Part shown: positions 56,022 to 64,000 of the stretch, piece after piece
Layout: each line of letters starts with the position of its first letter
How positions within the stretch are numbered: the stretch's first letter is position 1
Source of the DNA: Setoptus koraiensis
Taxonomy: Eukaryota > Arthropoda
Direction of reading: 5' to 3'
DNA length: 64,000 nucleotides
Assembly (NCBI GenBank): GCA_048013815.1
Contig: CM106585.1
Span: 2,232,001 to 2,296,000, forward strand
The notes under the pieces: model-generated
What the model was told of the DNA's origin: nothing
Database searches by the model: none
Seen by the model: the letters and a program-made list of their open reading frames with translations, nothing else
Made by a program: the position numbers and the translations under genes

Positions 56022-56534
56022 TCACTGACTATAATTCGTCTGAAATCTCTGGTCAATGATCGCTGCTGGTTGCTCTTGCATTATTGTGTCGTCTGTCTGA
56101 TTCGATAGTATCGCTCTCGATAGTTTCCAACGTTTGTAAATATAATAGGCATATCTTAATGACATTGAAAACGAGAGAGCTGCATCCAATGAGAAACTCA
56201 AGTTGGATTTAACGATAGCCATTGATACCATGATCGCTCCTAGTGTTATTGAGGCCAAGAATAGAAGATAATGATTTTTGTATCTAAACTCTACAACGGT
56301 TCCCACAATGATAATGACTGCAAAGGTCAGACATAATAACAAGTATCCAAGATCCTGTTCAGTGATGTATCCTGTTATGGCCCATAATGTCACCAATTCC
56401 GCATAATATACAGACACTAGATCAAAGTGAATCTCTCGGCCACAAATGTTGTATTTGTGCACATTAATGCCTGATTTTTTGTCCGCTTTTCGTCTGTTTG
56501 CATCGCCATTCTCTAGTTCTTCTTCGACATTCAT
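56022..56534 (-). CDS. Orphan four-helix membrane protein (170 residues)
   Basis: Predicted from the ATG at 56,534 (MNVEEELENGD); the frame stays open another 95 bp upstream without an ATG, so a 5' exon is possible. A charged N-terminus of about 45 residues is followed by four hydrophobic segments: LVSVYYAELVTLWAITGYI, LGYLLLCLTFAVIIIVGTVV, YLLFLASITLGAIMVSMAIV and AALSFSMSLRYAYYIY; then a polar tail. The arrangement suggests both ends in the cytosol. I do not recognise a family. Confidence 0.6.
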   Translation of the reverse strand: MNVEEELENGDANRRKADKKSGINVHKYNICGREIHFDLVSVYYAELVTLWAITGYITEQDLGYLLLCLTFAVIIIVGTVVEFRYKNHYLLFLASITLGAIMVSMAIVKSNLSFSLDAALSFSMSLRYAYYIYKRWKLSRAILSNQTDDTIMQEQPAAIIDQRFQTNYSQ

Positions 56535-56810
56535 GTTCACTGGAATATCTATTGGAGGTTTTAGAGATTGCCGCGTTTCGCAATCTTTCAAATTCAAATG
56601 TTTGTTGTACGTTTTTGTAAAAACTATTCGTCTTTAGCTCTATGCCGATTCCTTTGATTATAGGTACTTACTGCAGAACATGATAAAGATGATAAAAACC
56701 ACTGAACAACAAAAGGTAAAACTGAATCATGAATGTTGTGGCCACATTGTTGTCGCCCACGGTCGATGATGGTCAATCTCGGTCAACCATCGTGACTGGG
56801 ACCACCTCTT

Positions 56811-56827
56811 TTGGGGCGTCGCCCCAA
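56811..56827. repeat. 17-bp GC-rich palindrome
   Basis: TTGGGGCG, T, CGCCCCAA: perfect symmetry. It follows a second inverted pair (GATGGT ... ACCATC, about 56,767-56,792), so the 60-bp stretch could form two adjacent hairpins. Confidence 0.9.
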
Positions 56828-59338
56828 TTAGAGACAATAGTTGTAACGCGTATGCACAAATATTCTCTCATCTGCCTTTTTTCTATCTAGAACTTGGCTG
56901 ACCATCATGTAAAGGAGCAAATTCGCGTCTATTGCTAGATCTGGCTACAAACACGTTGGTGTGTTTGACTCTGAATCATTGTTCACTATTCATCGACCAA
57001 TTGCAGCGATTATTTCACATCGAGTATATTTTGCAAATCAATTATTGAATCTTTCAGCAGTGACAACTAAGAGCATGTTGAAGTAACAACAGAAAGTGTC
57101 GGGCCTCCCAATAGCATTACCTAGGAAGGGTGGCTTGGCTCTGACGGCTTCGAGGCCTAATAGTGTTTCTCATCGTGAGATGGCGTCATAAATCCTAGAT
57201 CCCGCTGCTTGAGTTCTATGGCATCTTTCGTGCTTGCATGCGTCTAGTGTAGAATAGGATGGAGGCGGCCAGACAAAAATTTAATTCAATTTGTGGGGTG
57301 CAAACTCTTCTAGATGAATGGCCCAATTGATTGATGTCGAACCCGTTTGCATCACTCCGCATCTCTTTGTGAATCTCTATGACTTCATATCTTTCATCTT
57401 GTTGCCTTCTGGCTCCTACAGCTTCTGGCTGATTGAACACATAAAATAGTCAGTGTTGAGTTGCTTTGTCAACATAATCTTACACTTGCACTTTACTATA
57501 TCATCACTTGTATATGTTGTTGCGATGAATCCAACGGAATTTTCGCTGTAAATTTATTAATGATTGATTGGTGGCGGAGACACGATGCTCGATTCGAATG
57601 CTTCAAGTCGCCACAGAAAATCCCTCTATAATTGAATAGAGGCTTGTTGGTAAGCTGACTTTTGCTGACAAGTCTGTTAAAGGAATTAGAGCAAACATGG
57701 CTCAAGTTTGATTCAATCGACAATGTAGTCTGATGCCACTGCACCCGGTCGACATTGTTGCGGTGCAAAGGTTGAAAACAACGGCACCATGCAGGGACTT
57801 TTGTTTGTGAAACTGTCCACTTTGGCTGTAATGTTCCTATGGGTGCATGAATTGACAGACGACAATTTATTAATGCGAACCTCTGACTGCATTGAGCCTA
57901 ATTAACTTGCTGGCTTATCCGTTAGAGGCATGTGTGTTTCTAGATCGCTAGCGATGTACCTAGGGGTCGCACATTCGTCTCTCTCTCTCTCTCTCTATGT
58001 CTCAACTAGGTCGAGCGGACAGAATCAGGGCCAAAAAATCTATCAATCTACGGCAGTTGATCCCCTTTCAGTAGCTACGTACAACGAGTCTCACAATAAA
58101 TAAAATTTAGCCAACGATCTTAGTTCATCCACCAGTCAGCGTTCATCTTTTGCCATCGCCATTCGTGCCCACATTGGGTTGCAAAAGTTTGAGCCTACTT
58201 TTGAGATTATGCGCCGATGCGGAATTCAGACATTAAGTGTCCAGTGGGGGCTCTATCATTTGGCGCCTCGATGAATTAATGGTATCGCGTTCAAACGCGA
58301 GACACGAGCGTCATAACGAGGTCGACTCTGAAGTTTAATCAATCATTTAGGTTAATTTTCGTAGCATCAAACAAACCCACACAGTCTCAACGAGAGCTGA
58401 AGCTCAGCATCATGTTGACAAAAACAAAACAAAAAATAATAAACTAATTGCTGTTATGACAACTCATAACTGAGGCTCAGTTGTTGCAAATGAATCCAGG
58501 ACTATGATTAATAAGCAATAGAGACTTTAGCCATGGACCGGCAGTCATTTGTTATTGTTTTGGCGGCCGGTTGTGCCTGAGTGATGCTGCTCGTACGGCC
58601 AGTTATACGAGGGCCCATTGTTTGTTGTGTGTCAGCTCGCCAGACAATTGCCGTTGCGAGCTTTGTCCCAAACTGAATAAATAAAATAAAATCATTATAA
58701 CACTACATTATACAATGAGTGGGTCCATTAATGAATTGATACCATAGCGAGTTGAGTGTATTATGTAACACAAAAGAGTAGAGATAGCGAGAGCAAAATA
58801 AAAACGAGACGATAATATAAAAGCGGCTAATGGATTGAATGAGCGGATAGCGGGCAATCTTGTGTCACTCACAACTTGTAACTGTCCACCAGGTACCGAG
58901 TAACGACACTCAGGTAGACTGCTATCGGATAAGTATATTGAATCAATTGAGTCAATGACTTTCTCTGTTTCACTGTTTACTTGAGTGAATCAATGAGATT
59001 GGGGAATAGTCAATTGGCAAATCAATGGCAAGTGGACCATTTAGTATGTGATAGAATTGTTTGTCTCATAACAACAAAACAATTGATTGTTCAACACTCT
59101 CCCTCTCGGTCCGTTGTGTCGGTGGCCTGTGGGCCCCATAATAACAAGCGAATCTTTTTTGTTGGCGAGGCGTATAAAAGGCATATAAACATCGCGTGTA
59201 TTATATGAATAGAGCCACAGGGATAGCAAACTGCGCTCGTGCCCATTCGAGTTGCTATGTCGCTAGTGTGTCATGTGTTGTTTGTGCCATCTCACTGGTA
59301 CCTCAATTAGTCAAGTGACTTTTTTATCTGGTCAGAGT

Positions 59339-59647
59339 TCAGTGCTGGCCAAGTGGCTCGTTTTGTGCGTGTCTAATGACGACGACATGACGCATTCTAA
59401 TGAATAAACAGGCAACTCTATAGCTGCACATCACATTTGCCGGTTTATCTGGTGCCAGCGTCGGCCCGGATAGTGGGCGCCAACGGGCTGAATAGTCGTC
59501 GCCTAGAACACCGCAACGCTCATTAACGTGCCATTCTATTTGATCTAGTTGATTTATAAACTTGAGTGCCTCTTTCCGGCTTGCGACGCTCATACGATCG
59601 CTTGCTGTGCCGTTTGTTGATGTTGCTCGGGTACTTGTGATGAGCAT
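59339..59647 (-). CDS. Doubtful coding exon
   Basis: A 102-codon ORF whose middle (SRKEALKFINQLDQIEWHV, ERCGVLGDDYSARWRPL) has balanced amino-acid use, unlike the repeat-derived ORFs around it. It lies 360 bp downstream of the signal-anchor exon at 60,006-60,092 on the same strand and could be its continuation, but I cannot fix splice sites. Function unknown. Confidence 0.2.
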   Translation of the reverse strand: MLITSTRATSTNGTASDRMSVASRKEALKFINQLDQIEWHVNERCGVLGDDYSARWRPLSGPTLAPDKPANVMCSYRVACLFIRMRHVVVIRHAQNEPLGQH

Positions 59648-59727
59648 ATGAAGGCCCCAAACACACGAGAAAAATACATTTTCACTTGTTCATTGGTGTG
59701 TACTTGGATGAGCACACTAGTGGCTGG

Positions 59728-59795
59728 CTGCTAGTCGCTAGTAGCTAGCTGATGGTCGCTAGTAGCTAGCTGATGGTCGCTAGTAGCTAGCTGCC
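59728..59795. repeat. 22-bp minisatellite GGTCGCTAGTAGCTAGCTGAT
   Basis: Nearly three tandem copies, rich in the palindrome GCTAGC and in CTAGTAGCTAG. Confidence 0.93.
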
Positions 59796-60005
59796 GCGGT
59801 GGCGCCCTCAAATGAGTGCGCTTGTGCCGATGGAAAAACTGGCTGGTGAGCCAACTTTATTAATAGTTCATTAGTATTGATGAGTTTTATCAAGTGGCTG
59901 GCCCTTTTCTTGCCACCAGCCCACCAGCTGGCCACTAACGAGACTTGATTGTGTTGCCGCTGTCAGTGCTTGCAAGTGCGCTTGTGTCCACATTATTAGG
60001 CTTAC

Positions 60006-60092
60006 CAAATCTCCAATCAGTGTGATGGGCAGTATCACGACGAGGAAGACGAAGAATTGTTTCCAACTTTCCACTCCGCTATCCATCCTGCC
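60006..60092 (-). CDS. Candidate first coding exon of a signal-anchored membrane protein
   Basis: An acceptor (TTTAACAG) precedes ATG by 6 bp; 27 codons follow and end exactly at a good donor, GATTTG|GTAAGC, phase 0. The peptide begins MDSGVESWKQFF and continues with a hydrophobic core VFLVVILPITLIG, typical of a type II signal anchor or uncleaved signal. Clean boundaries on both sides make a real exon likely, with a non-coding exon further upstream. The protein family is not recognisable from so little. Confidence 0.45.
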
Positions 60093-60609
60093 CTGTTAAA
60101 TAGCAACGCACAATTGAAATAGCCATCCAATTCGCTAGGTAACAAGCGGCCCAACAATCGAGCATGCGGGCCCCACCGAGAGTAACAACAGAAATGACAA
60201 CAACGACGACGACGACGACGACGCCGAAAATTCGCTTGGATGGCTCCATTTGTGCGCTGCTGGTCGGTGCTGGTTGAATAGTGGCAACTGAGTGTGTGAT
60301 TTGCCTCCATTAATGGCATTCACGTCGGTGACAAGACTACTGACAGACCCACTGTCACTGGTTTAGGTCTTTGGGGGCCAGTAATAGGCATCATTCGCGC
60401 TGCAAAAGCCAGCCAGCGAGCCAGTTGAGAGCCTCGATTCTTTCAATTCAAGATTTACACTCACATTGTCGCTAAGTGAAAATCTCTCTGACACCAGTAA
60501 GTGCCATATGTCAAAGGTAAGAGGCAACTACACTATTTGATATCTCCTTTGCAACTACATTTAGCGCCAACCAACTCCAAACGCTACCGTGACGGCACTG
60601 CTAACTTGC

Positions 60610-60633
60610 GATATTAACTTAAACGTTAATATC
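60610..60633. repeat. 9-bp inverted repeat, 6-nt loop
   Basis: GATATTAAC, TTAAAC, GTTAATATC; perfect arms. Confidence 0.9.
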
Positions 60634-62297
60634 ACGATGAGTGTATTGATGGATGGGCATAACTCATTAATGACGCTGTAGTGATTGGGACGAGCTGTCA
60701 CTGGGCAACAATATCATCTCTTTCTGTTTCCAAAGAGCTGCTTACTTTAATCATTAAAGTTTGATGTTTCCAATCTGCATAAGCTCTTGAAATGAGTTTC
60801 TCTTCAAAGAATCGAGATACAGAAACTTCAAATCTCGCCCCAAATACCAATTATATGCAGGTATTCAAAGAGGGAAAAATTCAAAAATACAGCCTTGGAT
60901 ATCTACTGCTCAATCATCAATTACCTTCTGCAGCAGAGTATGCGTTGTAGTTCATTATTTCTAGCATCAGTAACGTGTTAGAAATAATAAATACACAGCG
61001 AGTTATTATCATTGAGAAATTATCATTCAAATTGTGTGCCTCGGAAGCTGATCTCGAGATGCATCTAGGATGGGCCCCATTTTGTTTGTTGCAACTGGCA
61101 AGTACATAAATGACACTCGTCAGCAAGTATTCGATGTGTGCAATTGCATGAGTTGAACTTGCTACTTTGCAAACACAACGGTGATAACAATAATAACAAT
61201 GACAAGTTGTTTTGTTATTTCTACGCCATCTATCACAACAATTGTCCGTGAGAATGGTTGAGGCGAATCTATCATAATGAGTAAATATTGGGTCTTTCGA
61301 TTGTTTTTATTGTGTCATTCTATCATGGAATTTCTATGTGCAGACAGAACCCGATAGGGGCGAGCGCAATTCGTCTATGGCATCGCACCGATTATCGGAG
61401 TCCGACAAGAACTGACTTGATCAGTCCAATCAGCACTTTTGATGGGCACAAACAAATAGTGCGTTGGTGTGGCAATAGATTGTGTCTCGTTCATAAATTA
61501 GCTGGGCCTCACAAAAGTCTGGACAGGCTCTTGTTTTGTTGGTTTAAGTGTAACATGGCCACAATCAATTGCAAACGCCAGGAGATGTTTATGATGCAAC
61601 TAATTCCGCGTCTCTCTACACCTAAATATACTGGCACATGGAATGGCTAAACGGTATACAAACAAACTGACTGAAATAAGTGTTGTGTGCAAAATGTATA
61701 CACACATACACAGTGAGAGAGAGAGGGAAATGGCTATGATACAGAGCAACAAATGACATAGCCGATAACAACTCATGAGCAGTGTGAGGAGAAGGGGGCC
61801 CGTGCCTAATAAAGTTAGCAAAAGCTGAGGCCAGTGAAAATTGGTGGCCACACAATATTGCCAGAGTTGTTTGTGTATTGTGTGTCCAGTAATAGCATTG
61901 ACGAGTGGCAAGAAAAAGAAGATCCAACTAAAATCAGATCCAAACAGATAAGATAATGCACACAACACAAATATTGCGCAATAGATAAATGAATTATCTG
62001 GCTACCTGCGTCTCTGGCTACTTATTTGTCTCTGGCCCGTTGTTGTCTTGTTGGCCAACTAGCAAACAAAACAACAACAAACAAAACTACGCTCCTCTCT
62101 GTTGTGTGGTAGCCGTGCAAATTAGTCTCCTCTATTGGCCTATTAAGCGTCTACTACTGGCTTGTTATGACATTTGCTTTGCCATGCACAAGGGAATGGG
62201 GCCGTCATGACTCATGAGGAGGTGCGTCAGATTTACCCAATGACGGTGTTAGCGGGGCCCCAGCGTCTTAGGCCAACGTTGGCCAACATTGTCTGGG

Positions 62298-62334
62298 TGG
62301 CCACTATTGGCCACTATTGGCCACTATTGGCCTT
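62298..62334. repeat. GGCCACTATT tandem repeat
   Basis: Three exact 10-bp copies and a partial fourth (TTGGCCACTA units). Confidence 0.93.
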
Positions 62335-63919
62335 GTTAGAGTTGCTTGGCTGATGTGTGGGGCCAATGATAGCCAGCTCCTTGGTGGCACAAGGAAAGCG
62401 TTGATTGGCCAAGTTGCCTAATCCCATAAATGCGCCCCCTTTCATCCATGGGCGCTTCTACGGACCTGACTCATCAGCACACAATAGCTCCCACTTGTCT
62501 CTTCATATATCTATAAATGTGTACGTGCCTCTCTGGCTAGACGGGCGCTCTCCTAAACTAGCTAATCAACTAACTAGCCAGACAGTGTGCCAACTCGTTA
62601 ATGATAGAGAAACTGAGAGTATAAGAGGGGCATGAATTATAGTATATAATAGTATAATAATATAATAGATAGTATACACTTTGGCTAGTTGGCTATTTAT
62701 TTTTGTATACAAGCCATGTCTGAGCAAAGTTATATATAAAGTTATATAGATACATGCACTGCATTGGTGCGTCGGGCCCCATTCTGTACCTGTATAACCT
62801 GTATAAAGCCGGTTTGACCTAATGAGCTTATTACATAACGAGTGCAATGATAATCTCATATAGTTGCCTTGGTACGATGAGCAAACACACATGAGAGGCA
62901 ATGCTTCCTGTCTGCCTAAATACTGTGGCTTCTTCATCTTGTTTTTATGTTTTGGGGGTACCGTTTAGTGTTGCTTGTCGTCAGTGTGTTAGATGCATTT
63001 TTGTGCCCTCTATCACAACCTTCTACTAGCCAACCACTAGTTTATTCAACCGATGGTCAGGTGGCGCACATATTTAATAATACACCGCTCTCTCTCTCTA
63101 CTTTAGGCGCCGTCTACTGTAGACGGTCTACAGTCAGCGGTAAAAAAGCGCCAGAGATATTTCACCATTTATGATAGCTGGCTGTACTTTAATCCCTGGG
63201 TTAGCCTAGGTGATCTTGAGCCCGATCTCGTCTGGTCTGTCGTCATCTCATTGCGGCCCATCTAATCTGGCTAAATGCATGTCTTGTGCCTACCATTCCA
63301 TTATACAGCCACACTTCTCCTTCTGTCATTATTGGCCCATTTCTTTCGGAGCTAACGCAAATGATCCATTCTTTCTCTCATGACACAATAATACACCCAT
63401 TCACACCGCTATAACACCATACAAAGATAGGCGAACCCAATCGTAACGGCACGCAAACACTCGAGATAACCGAGCCGAGCCGAGCCAAGCCAAGTCGTCG
63501 CACTCGAATGGATATGAACTTCATCAGTCGATTATGTAAGTATTCAAATTCATCTTTCTCTGTGGTGGCACCAGCGGCAGCAGCAGCAGCTTGGAAGCCT
63601 GCACAAACATTCCGATAAAATATCCTAATCTCTCTGCGCCATCTTTCTTCTGTTTATAAGCCCGTGATGATGGTAGCTGTTATCTCAATGCTAGACAGAC
63701 AGAGAGAGTGCCTCGGTAAGCACATGTGACTGGGCCAACTTGCATTCTTGGCGCCGTTATTTTCCACGAAATTGAGGTGAACAACACAACAAGAGGCGCC
63801 TCTCTCTCGCTCGCTTATATCTCTATGGACAATCTTTGTTAACACTATTAACACCACCGCATTACCAGCACTCATATTGGGCCAAATGTAAAATGGTTAG
63901 CGAGAGCGAGCACACTCAC

Positions 63920-63999
63920 AACCGATCGATATTGTTGAGATCGTTGGCCGACATCCATTCATTAGATCGGCGCTTGCCATTGACGTACAACAACGCTAA
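63920..63999 (-). CDS. Possible internal exon at the right edge (partial)
   Basis: Of the three minus frames only one is open from the window edge to a good donor, CGGTT|GTGAGT. It reads YVNGKRRSNEWMSANDL and ends NNIDR plus two bases. The composition is protein-like and unlike nearby repeats, and a vague resemblance to chromo-barrel/Tudor-knot ends is not enough to name it. The rest would lie beyond the window. Confidence 0.28.
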
Positions 64000-64000
64000 C

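Larger units (their letters stand above)
56535..60005. other. Mostly non-coding; weak ORFs only
   Basis: Contains two unremarkable minus-strand ORFs (57,216-57,440 and 57,496-57,768) without motifs, a 17-bp palindrome (56,811), a CT run (57,978-57,998), a minisatellite (59,728) and one doubtful coding segment (59,339). Confidence 0.55.
60093..63919. other. No recognised gene
   Basis: Contains a short CGA/GTC run (60,203-60,224), an inverted repeat (60,610-60,633), TATTGGCCAC repeats (62,298-62,334) and frequent GGGCCC words. ORFs such as 61,288-61,650 lack motifs. A plus-strand ATG at 63,509 followed after ten codons by GTAAGT is a possible but unsupported first exon. Confidence 0.55.

Noticed and set aside
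57216-57768. Two successive minus-strand ORFs of 74 and 90 codons
   Set aside because: No conserved motif, no convincing splice link between them, and no hydrophobic or domain pattern.
63509-63540. Plus-strand ATG followed by ten codons and GTAAGT
   Set aside because: Looks like a first exon, but nothing downstream continues it in the window and such patterns are common by chance.

Overview
This window is eukaryotic, most likely from an arthropod and probably a mite or other chelicerate. The evidence is spliced genes with GT-AG introns from 76 bp to about 10.8 kb, an aminergic GPCR of the invertebrate octopamine/tyramine type, and dense CAA/TTG/CAG microsatellites that encode poly-Asn, poly-Thr and poly-Gln runs. 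The taxon is inferred from gene content only. No bacterial operons, rRNA, CRISPR array or reverse-transcriptase/transposase ORF was seen.

Left part (1-27,071, minus strand): one giant membrane adenylyl cyclase gene. I could assemble 16 coding exons by eye, with every splice phase consistent. They encode two six-helix membrane modules and the C1a and C2a catalytic domains. The protein is at least 3,102 residues and still open at the left edge, against roughly 1,100-1,250 for the family. The excess is low-complexity sequence in the N-terminus, in the TM1-TM2 loop and in the C1b linker. The catalytic core most resembles type 8 (ADCY8 / insect Ac78C).

Middle (27.1-49.8 kb): a repeat-rich stretch with no recognised gene, a 500-N scaffold gap (35,654-36,153), then the first two exons (38,217-41,104, minus) of a biogenic-amine GPCR. 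Its TM5-TM7 exons are not visible and may lie in the gap. Upstream of it are polypurine/polypyrimidine tracts and a 120-bp hAT-like MITE with a perfect 8-bp target-site duplication.

Right-centre (49.8-56.6 kb): a compact cluster of uninterrupted genes. RGP1 (Rab6 GEF subunit, minus) and CSN8 (COP9 signalosome subunit, plus) are divergent; CSN8 is convergent with GFM2 (mitochondrial ribosome-recycling GTPase, minus). A small plus-strand ORF of unknown function lies before them. A GC-rich tRNA-like element sits just upstream of GFM2, and an orphan four-helix membrane protein follows.

Right end (56.6-64 kb): mostly non-coding, with at most a few candidate exons on the minus strand (one starts a putative signal-anchor protein at 60,086). 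The composition of 36-57 kb is more AT-rich than both flanks. The GPCR and the cyclase would both act in cAMP signalling, but their adjacency may be coincidental; the cluster genes are housekeeping functions (Golgi trafficking, protein degradation control, mitochondrial translation).
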